DNA of 64,000 nt from Cololabis saira (GCF_033807715.1 NC_084598.1:45541991-45605990); one strand, 5' to 3'. Counted from the first letter of the stretch, positions 42,096-62,149 are shown. Numbers and translations are program-made. Notes: generated from the letters alone by a model not told the origin.

Positions 42096-43668
42096 ATCTT
42101 GTTTAGTTTATACATGCAGCCATTGGGAAGTATAATCCAGAATCACGGCATACACTTTCATTGTTATGCTGATGATACGCAGCTCTACTTGTCTATGAAG
42201 CCGGATGAAACAAAACCGTTAGTTAAACTTCAGGCATGTCTTAGGGACATCAAGGACTGGATGTCCAGAAATTTCCTGCTTCTAAATTCAGATAAAACAG
42301 AGGTTATCATTCTTGGTCCAGAGCATCTTAGGAAGGGATTAGATGGTGTTGCGATGGCTTCCAGTGCAACTGTGAGAAACCTTGGTGTTGTTTTCGATCA
42401 GGATTTGTCGTTTAAACCATATGTCAATCAGGTTTGTAAAATAGCATTTTTCCATCTCCGTAATATTGCAAAGATTAGGAAAATCCTCTTGCAGAGTGAT
42501 GCAGAAAAACTAGTTCATGCGTTTGTATCTTCTAGACTAGATTACTGTAATGTGTTGTTAGCAGGATGTCCAAGTAATTTGCTGAATAGGCTCCAGCTGA
42601 TCCAAAATGCAGCAGCACGAGTACTGACAGGAATCAGCAGGAGAGACCACGTCTCTCCAGTGTTAGCGTCGCTCCATTGGCTACCCGTAAAATTCAGAAT
42701 CCAATTTAAAATTTTATTACTTGCGTATAAAGCCCAAAACGGCGTAGCTCCGCAGTATTTACAAGATTTGATAGTGCCTTATGTTCCTGGCAGAGCTCTC
42801 CGCTCCCAGGGTGCAGGTTTACTCGTAGTTCCTAGAGTATCTAAATGTAGATTTGGAGGGCGGGCGTTCTGCTATCAGGCACCACTACTATGGAACCAAC
42901 TTCCAATCTGGGTTAAGGAGGCTGACACCACCTCCACCTTTAAAACTAAACTTAAAACCTTTCTGTTTAGTAAAGCCTATAGTTGGTGTTTAGTAAACCT
43001 CTAGCTGGTGTTGGTAAATCTCTAGGTAGTGTAAACTCTAGTGTGTTAGAGTCAGTAGTCATAGTTGCAGCTATAGAACAAGACTATAATAGTTAGTCTC
43101 AAATATAGCTTGGTGGTAGATATGCTGCTATAGGCCTATGCTGCAGGGGGGACCGACATGATCCGCTGGGCGGTGAACATCACCCTTCTTCTCCTCTCCT
43201 TTTTCCTTCCTCTCTTCTCCATTTCCATTTTTATTTAGCTATTGTTTTGGTCCATCATTCCCTTTTTTCTCTTTTGTGCATGTTTGCAGGCCGGAGCCTC
43301 GGGAGCTGCGTTCTGGCCTGCGCCCCCCCCCCCTTCCCCTGGTCATCCCGTTGCTGCTTCCACCTGCCTGCTGTGTGCTGTTGCCGTCCCTGACCCACCA
43401 GTCTGGCCCTCAGCAGGAGGGTCCCCCCTTATGATCCAGGTCCTGGTCCAGGTTTCTTCCTCCTAAAGGGGAGTTTTTCTTGCCACTGTTTGTCTTAAGG
43501 TTTTTCTCCCACTAAGGGAGTTTTTACCTGCCATTGTTTATGTAATAACTGCTCGCGGGTTTATGTTCATGTTTATGTTTATGTTCTGAGTCTCTGGAAA
43601 GCGTCTAGAGACATCTGTTGTATTAGACGCTATATAAATAAAATTGAATTGAATTGAATTGAATTTAA
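42096..43668 (+). mobile_element. L2-like LINE, 5'-truncated, 301-codon open frame
   Basis: The frame 42099-43001 starts inside RT (LFSLYMQPLGSIIQNHGIHF), has the catalytic HCYADDTQLYL, the KTEVIILGPEHL and LGVVFDQDLSFKPYV blocks, and the C-terminal [28 protein letters not shown] region. No internal stop. The 3'UTR ends TAGACGCTATATAAATAAAA then TTGAATT units. TAAATCT flanks both ends and may be the target duplication. The N-terminal RT and endonuclease are absent, so the copy is dead but young. Confidence 0.9.
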
Positions 43669-43880
43669 TTGAATTAAATCTCTGTTTCTCTCCGTTTACA
43701 AGCAAACGGCGTGGTGTGCTGCTGCCCGCACACCACGCCCAATCCTCCACCCTGCCACACATGCATGTTCCAAATAAAACCTTCAAATCAAAATTAAATC
43801 AAATCTTGGCAGCTGGTGAGGGAGGAAGCAGATGTTGATATTTTCTGGGCTCATGGGCTTCAAACCGACTGGGTGGGTGG

Positions 43881-44036
43881 CAGATTAACGCAAAGGCAAA
43901 CTAGGCATGTGCCTAGGGCCCGATTGACAGGGAAGGGGCCCAGACAGAGGGACAAAAAAAAAAATATATATATATATATCTTTTTTTTTTGTCTGCACAC
44001 ATATTAATGGTTGATACCATGCCGGTAAAAACTTAA

Positions 44037-44104
<68 letters not shown>

Positions 44105-44678
44105 CATTATTACTATATTAAGTATGCATCCATATACATACGCATACACATACATACATATACACATACAGACATACAGTACTACAGCACACTTTCGTCT
44201 TACTGCAAATTGTATTGGTCTTTGTAGATTTGACTTCTTATTTAACTATTCAATTTAATCAACACATTTAATTAAGATTTTCTGCCAAATGCAATAGCTT
44301 AAAACATTTATCTTATTTTGCTCTGTTTACATAGCAATGCTGACACCTATTGGTGATTTACTGGTAGTAATACCTTAACACCTTAATGATACTCGCAATC
44401 GATACGATAAGGATAATTTAGTAGCATTTAATAGAGCGTTGTAATAACGTATAAATAATAAAAATCAAAAAATAGTCTGATAGACTGTTTAATATACACA
44501 TGACTTATTTTGGAATACAAAGAACCAGCTTGACTATGACTATGCTATGTAAAATGTGAATTAACTTTTATTAGTAACTTTGGTAAGTTTAAGATTTCAA
44601 TTCATAAATAACATCGATGGAGGGGGGCCCAAAAATCACAGTCTGCCTAGTGTAGTCCATTTATTTAATCCGGCTCTG
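43881..44678. mobile_element. hAT-type element, TSD GTGGGTGG
   Basis: Starts CAGATTAACGC and ends TTTAATCCGGCTCTG. A perfect 8-bp duplication GTGGGTGG is at 43873-43880 and 44679-44686. The interior includes GCCTAGGGCCCGATTG, its rough inverse GGGGGGCCCAAAAATCAC..CTGCCTAG, and an (AT)n run (44038-44099). No transposase. Confidence 0.85.
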
Positions 44679-44686
44679 GTGGGTGG

Positions 44687-46162
44687 AGAATCTGAGCAAC
44701 CTGGTAGAAGAGGCAGGAATGGACCTCCGAGGGAAACTGGGATGGACGGAGGAGGGTGATCTGGGTTTAGACCGTATTAAGTTGGAACTGCAGAGGGCAG
44801 CGACTCTCACCAACCGATGGACCTCCGTCCCAACCGTCCGTCTGCCGGGGCTGGAGGCGGCAGCGTTTGTAAGTGTTGTGACCTGAAGTGATTTGACCTG
44901 AACAACCTACAAGTCACTGATTGACCTTAAACAGATGACGCGTCTCCTTGGGCAGCATGTCAGTTGTTTGAATGAATGTCCATAAACATCCTTTGTGATG
45001 CTCAAAAAAGAGTTTTTTATTGGTACACAAGCTCCTTTGTCACCAACGAACTACATGCACTTATATTACATAACTTGCATGAGATCAGTAAAACAAAAAC
45101 TGCAATCATGCAAAGCCAAAGTGAAACGGTCAGAAAACTGTGTTTTCACCGGCAACCTGCCGTGATCAGCCTCACCTTTATAAACCTATTCCCTGGCTCC
45201 ATACGCCACCTACAGGGCAGGAATGGCACTACGATTCACATACCCCTGGTGCACAACAATATAAATTGGTTCTAACAGTAATATTAATAATTCCTGGGTT
45301 ACTCTGGGGAGCAGCATCAAGCAGCCAATGAGGCCCCTGTCAGGAATGCAGGAGACAGGACCCAGATGCAGGAGACCAGGAGGCAGGAGTTCCAAAAAAC
45401 TGTTTTATTAACAATTTATTAACAACAAACCCAAAGCTCTGCTGAGCAGGACTGCAAAAAGTCTGAATTGCACAAAACCAGACGGGAAACCTGGAGGGAG
45501 GAAACATCCGGACCAGCAGGGAAAGACCAGAGCAGATAAACAGAAGGTTGACGAGACACAGGTGACGACAATCAGGACAGATGGAACCAGGAAGTCAAGA
45601 CAGAACTGAAACACAAAGACACAGGTTTCAAAATAAAACCGAAACTATATAACCAAACCGAGGCGGCGCCAGGGCCAGTGGGGGAGATCCTGGATCTGGA
45701 GGGAAAAAGAGTAGAATAAAATAGAAAAGAAAGGAGTAGAGTAGAGTAGAATAAAATAGATTAGAAGGAGTAGAGTAGAATAAAATAGATTAGATGTGAT
45801 CCTTCTATGAATCTGCTCACCGAGGCGGCGACTCCAGTTGGATCAGAACCTCACCGGTCTAGTCTAGCTGAACTATTCCTTCACATCTAGATCCGTTACC
45901 TGGACAGTTTTCCACCTGGTGGAGTTTAATGAGCGAGGAGTTGAACCCGAGCTGCTCCACGCCCGGCTGGTGTTGCTCATGGGTCCGTCTGCCCGACGGA
46001 TCCTTCCTGTTCCAGTGTTGTTTCATTTTCATTGTGGAGACTAATCCTTTATTTCATTCATTAATTAAACTAAAAACATATTTAAAAAGGACAATTTTGC
46101 TTCTTGGTGTTTATGCATAAACAAGCAATTGACAAAATAGAGGGAACCTCGAACCACTAGGG
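44687..46162. other. intergenic, possible decayed coding remnant and repeat debris
   Basis: The frame 44683-44886 (LVEEAGMDLRGKLGWTEEGD...) and, across the hAT insertion, an upstream frame (REEADVDIFWAHGLQTDW) look protein-like but match nothing I recognise and are out of frame with each other. 45340-45700 is GGAGACAGGACCCAGATGCA-type dispersed repeat. AGTAGA/AAATAGA short repeats follow (45710-45795). Confidence 0.4.
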
Positions 46163-46471
46163 TCTGGATCTGGACTCTAGTGGTCTGTAGAGGACCTGCA
46201 GGTCTGGATCTGGACCCTAGTGGTCTGTAGAGGACCTGCAGGTCTGGATCTGGACCCTAGTGGTCTGTAGAGGACCTGCAGGTCTGGATCTGGACCCTAG
46301 TGGTCTGTAGAGGACCTGCAGGTCTGGATCTGGACCCTAGTGGTCTGTAGAGGACCTGCAGGTCTGGATCTGGACCCTAGTGGTCTGTAGAGGACCTGCA
46401 GGTCTGGATCTGGACCCTAGTGGTCTGTAGAGGACCTGCAGGTCTGGATCTGGACCCTAGTGGTCTGTAGA
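46163..46471. repeat. 40-bp minisatellite, array B
   Basis: Eight copies of the same GACCCTAGTGGTCTGTAGAG + GACCTGCAGGTCTGGATCTG unit as array A at 15449, same orientation. The first unit here has the CTCTAG variant seen in unit 3 of array A. Followed directly by (AT)n (46478-46546). Confidence 0.95.
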
Positions 46472-46472
46472 A

Positions 46473-46551
<79 letters not shown>

Positions 46552-47386
46552 TTGTTTTTTGTAGAAATTAAATTAATTTTGATTATAATGAAATAGAGTT
46601 TAGGGGGTAGGATTTCATATGTTTTTACTTCTTCCTACTCTTTTTCGAGCATGTTTATTATGATGGATGCATGTTTTTATTCATATTTTTGTCTTTTTGT
46701 TTTCTTGTTCACATTTATTTATTATTGATTATTATTGTTTTGTTTTCACTACTGTTTCATGTTCAAAATAAAATTCAAATTCAATTCAATTCAATCCAGC
46801 CTGTCCTAGAGAACTTCTTCCCGTCTCATGTATAAAATCCTGGAAACCTCTCAGCCGGACTTCAGTTTGTCACATCCCGTTCTTCTTCTTTCATTTCTCA
46901 CAGTCTTCTGTAACTTAATAAATTACTAAACAGACCCAGAACGAGGTTCTGAACGGTCCCTCGTTTCCATGGTTACGTGGTTATTGTGACAGATGCAAAG
47001 ACACAAACATTCAAGTTCTCACATGTTCCTGCTCCCTCATTAGTGGTGTAATTATACAATATCCATAACTCAGCTTTGTTCCCATCACAAATGTTCATTT
47101 AAAATAAATCTTTTTTATTCTTTTGTTGGAGGAAAGATTGGAAAAAGGCAGAATTCCAGACTAGTTTGGTTCTTGTTGAACTTGTTGAGGTTTTTAATGA
47201 AAAGATAATTACAGAAGTGTTTTACACAACAAGAGGCCGGAGGCATAAATGTTTAATACAGGTTTCTTTTTTATACCAATACAGAATAAATAATAATAAT
47301 AATAATTATAATACCATCGTCACATACACACATGCAAAACTCCAGGTTCATCCCAATAAAGCAAGTGCAGAACAGAAAAGGAGGAC

Positions 47387-47397
47387 GGTGTGTGTGT

Positions 47398-47456
<59 letters not shown>

Positions 47457-47467
47457 TGTGTGTGTTT
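47387..47467. repeat. (GT)n microsatellite
   Basis: A TG dinucleotide run with minor interruptions. Confidence 0.95.
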
Positions 47468-47698
47468 ATTTGCTGTGAGTGATTAAATATGTACATAATG
47501 AGGACGTTAGAACAGAACCAGCACCTGAACAGGTACCGGGCTTCGTCTTTAAGGTAGATAAATCATAGAAGCCTACGTTACCATGACAACCGCGATATAA
47601 AACTTGCATACGTGGACACCAGCTTCCAACAGGAAGTGAACTGAGCCGGGACCCAGACCCTAATGGTCCTGAGACCCTGGTGGTCCTGGTGGTCCTGG

Positions 47699-48326
47699 GT
47701 TGTTGAGCCACATTTTGTAATAACGGTGCATTTTGTAATAAACGTCCAAAATGTAATAACTTTGTAATTTCATTTTGTAATAAACTGCCCCAACACATTT
47801 TGTAATAAATTTTGCCGCATTATGTAATAAGTTATTACATTTTCTAGAAGATTATTACAAAATGCACTTGCAACTTTTTTATTCTCTATAAAATGTAATA
47901 ACATGGTGTATTGTGTAATAACAATTGTAAAGCATAGTTTATTTGTTTGTTATTGGCCGATATAATTCCAAACCTGAAATAGGAAACTAAAGTTATATTT
48001 GGAGTTTTAAACATAGATTTATTGGCTACATAGCTCTGAGGGAAATTGCATAAAAAACAACAAAATTCACTCTTGTATAAATTGTTAAACAAACAACAAT
48101 AATAGGTATTATTACATAACGCACCATGTTATTACATTTCCTAGAAAATAAAAAAGTTCCAAGTGCATTTTATAATAATCTTCTCAAAATGCAATAACTT
48201 ATTACATAATGTGGCAAAATTTATTACAAAATGCGGCAGTTTATTACAAAATGCGTCTTTATTACAAAATTAAATGACAAAGTTATTACATTTTGGGCAT
48301 TTATTACAAAATGCTGCTCAACAAGG
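47699..48326. mobile_element. long-inverted-repeat DNA element (ATTTTGTAATAA words)
   Basis: The left end TTGTTGAGCCACATTTTGTA and the right end in inverse (CCTTGTTGAGCAGCATTTTG) begin arms of ~250 bp built from CATTTTGTAATAAA and AAAATGTAATAACTTTGT. The ~120-bp centre is not paired. A strong foldback element with no coding capacity. Confidence 0.85.
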
Positions 48327-48404
48327 TTCCTGGGATCCTGGGTTCCTGGGAGAGGACCTGTTCTGGGATTCAGTTGATCAGGTGATCCTGGAGACGCTTT
48401 AAAC

Positions 48405-48615
48405 AGTGACTACATTTCCAGCATCAATAACCCTTTTCTAACCGGAATATTGGCAATAACCCGGTTTTGCACGGCCATGTAAACACCAATAACCCCTTTG
48501 AATAACCCGAATTTGCTCATATTCCGGTTTTTAAAAACCCGAATATGAGCCCTGGGTTACTCCATTTCTAACTGAATATTTGGTCATGTTTAGACTAACG
48601 GGATTTCCCCGTCAG
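48405..48615. mobile_element. solo end of the Harbinger-like family
   Basis: Matches 38079-38290 and 38553-38580 (CAATAACCCGGTTTTGCACG, TTTGAATAACCCGAATTTGC) without the MITE, so it supplies the empty site for that insertion. Confidence 0.85.
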
Positions 48616-48666
48616 AAGGACTTCAGCGTCCCGGGTCCCCGTTAACCCTCTACAGGCTCTGCGGTT

Positions 48667-49421
48667 GTTAGGGTGCCCTCAGACCTGTGGCACGTTTGTT
48701 TTGTTCTGCTAAATCGATACAGTTGTTCCGTTTCTCGTTTGTGGGGTTTGTGTTCACAAGGCAACCGTCTGTACCGTTTCAAAGCTGTTAACAAATGCCA
48801 TGCGCGAACCAGCTGCTCTCTGATTGGTCAAATGAACGAGGAAGGAGTTTCCTCTTCCACACCCCGGGATAAACGACACGCCCCTTTCAGCGCAGACCGC
48901 AGCTTTAGGCTGATTTATGGTTCCGCGTTACACCAACTTTAACACGGAACCATAAATCAGGCTTTACCGATTCATTTATGTGCTACCGGCGCAGAGCGGA
49001 GCTCAGCGGCAGGCCAGAGGCCGCCTGCCAAACCCTGCCCGGAATAAACATTGTTTAATTTTACCGTGCCGCGCTGGGACGACATCTCGGCACGTCCAAT
49101 AGGAGAGAAGGTGGTGGAGGCTGCGCCGACTCTTCTACTTGAACCGCGGTCGCACATACACATGAATGGAGTTGTATCGGTTGCTGTGTGGATTATGTTC
49201 TCACTACAAATTAAAAAAATGAACCGTTTCAGGTCTGGAATGGAATCGAGCCGAGAACCGAACCCTGACCTCTCCTAGGAGATCTCGCTCGCTTGTTTTG
49301 TGCCGTTTCAGAGCGCGATTGCTGTGTTCACATGTACCAAACGATCCGATCTTTAGGGGGAAACGCTCCCTGTTCCGGAACAACTGCTCCAAACGGGACA
49401 GGTGTGAAAGCATCCTTACAG
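48667..49421. mobile_element. DNA element with GTTAGGGTGCCCTCAGACCT ends
   Basis: The left end GTTAGGGTGCCCTCAGACCT and the right end in inverse (GTAAGGATGCTTTCACACCT) are related inverted repeats. A 62-bp hairpin MITE is nested at 48905. No transposase frame is recognisable. Confidence 0.6.
48905..48966. mobile_element. 62-bp hairpin MITE
   Basis: TTAGGCTGATTTATGGTTCC + GCGTTA is inverted as TTAACACGGAACCATAAATC + AGGCTTTA around a ~10-nt loop. The ACGCGGAACCATAAATCAGC arm also occurs at 26565. Confidence 0.8.
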
Positions 49422-49889
49422 AGACGTTACGGTGGTACTGGAGGTCCGTTAACAACTGATTTTCCCCAGAGAGGACAATAAAGGTGTCCCATGACCCTCC
49501 AGAGTTGACATGTTGAAAGTATTTTGCGGACCGCCCTGTAAAGGGTTAAGGGGTGCTGGGAGCCCTGGTAACCGCCCGTTCCACCCCAGGTCACTGGCAA
49601 GAACAGAGAAACTTTAAAGGTCCCATATCATGAAGACTTTTGTAAACTCGGCTGTGTAAAATAGATCAGCATTAAACTATGGAACATTTACAACTGTCCT
49701 CTGAGCCAGAGGACGTCCCAGTTTGTGGAGTTCAGGTTCGTCGGCTGGTGGAGCGACGGCCAGGAGTCATCCTGGAGGAGGTTCTGGTAAACCTGGAAAT
49801 CCACTTCTCCTCCCTGATGGAGAGCAGCTTCCTGTTTTCCTCTTCGATACCAAGAAAACTAGTCTGGATCCCCTTTGGACTGGACAAGA

Positions 49890-50970
49890 AGAAGAAACTG
49901 CCTCTAGAAGAACTGCCTCTAGAGGAAACTGCCTCTGGAGGAAACTGCCTCTAGAGGAAACTGCCTCTACAAGAAACTGCCTCTACAAGAAACTGCCTCT
50001 AGTGGAAACTGCCTCTGGAGGAAACTGCCTCTAGAGGAAACTGCCTCTACAAGAAACTGCCTCTCCAGGAAACTACCTCTAGAGGAAACTGCCTCTAGAG
50101 GAAACTGCCTTTAGAAGAAACTGCCTAGAGGAAACTGCCTTTAGAAGAAACTGCCTCTAGTGGAAACTGCCTTTAGAAGAAACTGCCTAGAGGAAACTGC
50201 CTTTAGAGGAAACTGCCTCTAGTGGAAACTGCCTTTAGAGGAAACTGCCTTTAGAGGAAACTGCGTCTAGTGGAAACTGCCTTTAGAAGAAACTGCCTTT
50301 AGAGGAAACTACCTCTAGACGAAACTGCCTTTAGAGGAAACTGCCTCTCCAAGAAACTACCTCTAGAGGAAACTGCCTCTAGAGGAAACTGCATCAAGAG
50401 GAAACTGCCTCTACAAGAAACTGCCTCTAGAGGAAACTGCCTTTAGAGGAAACTGCATCAAGAGGAAACTGCCTCTACAAGAAACTGCCTCTAGAGGAAA
50501 CTGCCTTTAGAGGAAACTGCCTTTAGAGGAAACTGCGTCTAGAGGAAACTGCATCTAGAGGAAACTGCCTTTAGAAGAAACTGCGTCTAGAGGAAACTGC
50601 GTCTAGAGGAAACTGCATCTAGAGGAAACTGTCTATGGAGGAAACTGCATCAAGAGGAAACTGCCTCTACAAGAAACTGCCTCTAGAGGAAACTGCCTTT
50701 AGAGGAAACTGCATCAAGAGGAAACTGCCTCTACAAGAAACTGCCTCTAGAGGAAACTGCCTTTAGAGGAAACTGCCTTTAGAGGAAACTGCGTCTAGAG
50801 GAAACTGCATCTAGAGGAAACTGCCTTTAGAAGAAACTGCGTCTAGAGGAAACTGCGTCTAGAGGAAACTGCCTCTAGAGGAAACTGCCTCTACAAGAAA
50901 CTGCATCTAGAGGAAACTGCCTCTACAAGAAACTGCATCTAGAAGAAACTGCCTCTAGAGGAAACTGCCC
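49890..50970. repeat. 16-bp minisatellite GAAACTGCCTCTAGAG
   Basis: About 67 copies of GGAAACTGCCTCTAGA with CTTTAGA, CTACAAGA and CATCAAGA variants. A ~310-bp higher-order block appears twice (about 50380-50600 and 50640-50860). Intergenic. Confidence 0.96.
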
Positions 50971-51313
50971 AGCCCTGATACGGACCGCAGAGCAACGCTA
51001 CTCAGGGACGTCCCGCCGGGTCAGGGACTACGGTAGATCTACGAACAGACGTCTCCAGTTCCAGTGATGTCCTCAGATGTTCCTTGTGGATTCTACCTGA
51101 CCTCACTGAGGATTCCTCGTTGTGTCTTGGAGTTCCGCTGGGAGGACGACAGGAAGAGGAGCCACTACACTGTCCAGGCGAGTGACACGCGAGCAGCTAA
51201 ACTTCCAAGTTTTACTGTCTTTTAGACCTAAACCCTTACCTCCAGACTCATTTCAGTGCCTGGACTCCAGGTGTAGAAACTACTGACTCCAGGTAGTTGT
51301 GGGTGCACTAGTT

Positions 51314-51833
51314 ACCGTATCGGCCCAAATATAAGACGACCCTGATTATTAGACGACCCTTTTTCTTTTTCAAGACTCAAGTTTGAAAAGACTTTTTGAA
51401 CACCAAATTCAATTTTTATACAGAAAATAATAACAGTACATCTGAAACAAATGATTAGAACAATATATTGGAGAGTTATTTTGCCTCATTTATATCCTCA
51501 TCTTGAAGTTTGCGTCATAACTTCTCCTCAGCTGCCGTTTAACCTGCTGATCTTCCACCAACTTTTCTCCACATTGGAGAAACTACTTTTCTCCATTCTC
51601 TGTTATCTCTTCTTTTATTTTCTTCTCCTTTCTTTCTTACCGCTATTTTTATTTTTCTTCTTCATGACGGCGGTTTGCTTTGGCCTGGGGAGTTAAGTTG
51701 AGCATTTAAATATATCTGGCGCCATCGAGCGGTGTGAATGGGTATAACGTCTAGACCCCGAATGTAGGACCCCGACTTTTTCAGTCTGATTTCAATTCAA
51801 AAAACACCATGTTATATTCGGGCCGATATGGTA
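51314..51833. mobile_element. MITE with TACCGTATCGGCCCAAATAT ends
   Basis: The left end TACCGTATCGGCCCAAATAT with AAGACGACCCTG and the right end in inverse (TACCATATCGGCCCGAATAT) pair. Poly-pyrimidine interior. No transposase. Confidence 0.75.
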
Positions 51834-52257
51834 GTTTGACAATTCACTTACTTTACTGTCCACCGTGTCCCACTGAGACTCAGTCAACCGATCGTCCACC
51901 GAGCTAGCGCTGTTCCGATAACCAAAGTCATCCTCTGACTAAAGTGTCCGTCCAAATGAAAACACACTGAACTGCTGGAGGGGGCGTGGTCAGATAAGGG
52001 GCGTGGCCAGATAAGGGGCGTGGTCAGATACGGGCCCACCCCTTCTCAAATCTAAACACAACACGATGGTTTGGATGGAGCTGAAACGGTAAAGTCAGAC
52101 ACTGGAACAGCTGGTGAGGTATTTCTGAGCGGACACCTGAACTTCTGTGAAAAAGTCATGTGGAACCTTTAAAAAGCTGAGGACCGCCCTCACGTGCACG
52201 CTCACGCACTCGTGCACGCCCGTGGGGTGGAAGCTGGAGGTACAGGTTGTGCTGGTG

Positions 52258-52478
52258 GCTGGTTCCTGCCGGTTCCTGCCGGTTCCTGCCGGTTCCTGCT
52301 GGTTCCTGCTGGTTCCTGCTGGTTCCTGCTGGTTCCTGCCGGTCCCTGCCGGTTCCTGCCGGTTCCTGCCGGTTCCTGCCGTTTCCTGCTGGTTCCTGCT
52401 GGTTCCTGCTGGTTCCTGCTGGTCCCTGCTGGTTCCAGCCGGTCCCTGCCGGTTCCTGCCGGTTCCTGGCGGTTCCTC
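52258..52478. repeat. 10-bp array GGTTCCTGCC in pax7 3'UTR
   Basis: Twenty-two decamers GGTTCCTGCY start 6 bp downstream (in gene sense) of the pax7 stop codon at 52484-52486. In the mRNA the unit reads GGCAGGAACC or AGCAGGAACC. Confidence 0.93.
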
Positions 52479-52483
52479 CTGTC

Positions 52484-60255
<7,772 letters not shown>

Positions 60256-60397
60256 CTGCAGAGAGGAGGAGGTTCAGGTCTCCACCCAACACCCCAAAGG
60301 CTCCACAGGGGGGTCTGTTCATGGACGTCAACATTTCTCCAAGTGTCACTAACGATGTCACACAGTCTATTGTCATTAAAGTGGTTTATATATACGT

Positions 60398-60870
60398 TTC
60401 AACTTTAGTTTTAGTCTAGTCTTTGGTTCAATCATTTTAGTTTTTATTAGTTTTAGTCACGTTCATTCTCCTTTTAGTCGTGTCAAGTTTCAGTCGACTA
60501 AAACTCTGAGCATTTTATTCTTATTTTAGTCAGAGTTGTTTTCTGGATCTGATTCCCCGCTGCAGCGACTGGGATTGAGGACTAACGTCACCCAGAACTA
60601 ACCCAGAGGAAACTACTGAAAACATGGACATTAAGGATCGTTGCTAGAACATTTCGTCTCGTTTTGGTCAACGAAGATGAAGACTCATTTTTTTTTTAAA
60701 TCTACATTTTAGTCTCGTCGACGATATTGCATTAAAAATTCAATTATCGCTATCGTCACATGACCAGCATTTTCGTTGTGTTTCGTCTCATTTTCCTCAG
60801 GTGATAAAGGTTTAGTTGACGACAATATTTAGTCATAATTTTCGTTGAGGAAAGCAACTTTAGGTGCTGG
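60398..60870. mobile_element. DNA repeat with CTTTAGTTTTAGTC ... GTTGAGGAAAGCAAC ends
   Basis: TTTTAGTC/TCGTCGACGA-type words and the right end AATTTTCGTTGAGGAAAGCA are characteristic of a dispersed fish hAT-like repeat. The left boundary is approximate and no target duplication was resolved. Confidence 0.55.
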
Positions 60871-60886
60871 AGGACCAGTTTCTCCT

Positions 60887-60974
60887 GACCCTGGTCCTCC
60901 TGGACCCCCGTCCTGCAGGTTTTAGCAGGAAACACCTAAATCCTGCAGGACGGGGGTCCAGGAGGACCAGGGTC
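60887..60974. other. perfect 33-bp inverted repeat, 22-nt spacer
   Basis: The left arm begins GACCCTGGTCCTCCTGGACC and continues CCCGTCCTGCAGG. The right arm 60942-60974 is its exact reverse complement. It lies in the pax7 intron upstream of the penultimate exon, next to a dispersed repeat. Confidence 0.9.
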
Positions 60975-61189
60975 GGGGGACACTGGTCTACAGAAACGTA
61001 AAAACATGTGAAACTTCAATAACTCCCGGCTCTGCCTGCATGTGAACACAGTCCTGGTCCTGAACCCAGAATCCAGGTTTGGGGATCCTATGATGTCCAG
61101 ACACTTCTAGACTGGAACAATCGATACAGGTGATGGATGATTTGGTTGTTTCAGTTCAGTTCAGTCACTTTGAGCTGAACTGAAGCAGC

Positions 61190-61760
61190 CGGTGGGTTTT
61201 CAGGTCCTATTTTAGTGCTGTATCGTGTCTCGACCCACATTTTCCAGCCCTCTTCCTCGCGCTGCTGCAAATCCCTCAGCCGGGTTTATTTTGGCTCAAG
61301 GAGCAGATTCCCGGTGACACATAAAGAAACCGTCCATCACTTAAATGCTGCTGCCTGTCTGGGGCTGGGCCTCCTTTATTTATCCGTCTGTGCTGTTTTC
61401 CCACCTGAAGCGGCGTCAGTCTCCCAGGTTATGTCTAATTAACAAACCCCCGTGACTCTGTTTGTCACATGCACATGTCTCATCCGGTTTAAGGCGTTGA
61501 CACGGGAGCGTGCCAGCTGACAGCGGCCCACTCGCTCGGCTTAGCGCCGCCGCCTGTAAGACGACAGCGAGGGCAGCGAGGCGGCGTCACCCGTCTCTCC
61601 ATCATCTCTAAGCTTCGTGGTGACCAAACACAACTAAATAAATCACAACTCCAGCACCGGCAGCTCAGGGAGGAGACCGTCACCACGGCAACCAGCTACA
61701 CGCCATGTGCAGTGGTGACGACATCCACTGCCAATCCAGGAAGCAGGAACACACGGAGAC
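61190..61760. promoter_or_regulatory. repeat-free block in pax7 intron, candidate regulatory element
   Basis: This is the longest low-repeat stretch of the pax7 part. It contains TAATTAA (about 61435), CAGCTG (61514), CTTTATTTAT and CCGGTGACAC-type words and no plausible coding exon. Deep conservation cannot be judged here. The call rests only on being repeat-poor in a developmental gene intron and on homeodomain- and E-box-type motifs. Confidence 0.3.
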
Positions 61761-61959
61761 ACACGTCAAGCACTGGAAATCTGCAACAAAAAAAACACAA
61801 ACAAAGCACGAAACCGGCACGGAGCCATCCAAAACACGAACAGCAATCGACCTAAATCTTGAGATCTGATCGCAGTCTGAGCTAAGCTATCGCTACCGCT
61901 GACCTAAACCCAAAAACTAGAGACACAGCATGCAGGTGAACAAGCCAGTGTGTATGTCT

Positions 61960-61990
61960 ATGTGTGTGTGTGTGTATGTATATGATCATG

Positions 61991-62054
<64 letters not shown>

Positions 62055-62070
62055 CATGTGACTAAATGAC

Positions 62071-62146
<76 letters not shown>
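61960..62146. repeat. two (GT)n microsatellites
   Basis: TG dinucleotide runs at 61992-62050 and 62074-62144, separated by TATGCATGTGACTAAATGAC. Confidence 0.96.
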
Positions 62147-62149
<3 letters not shown>

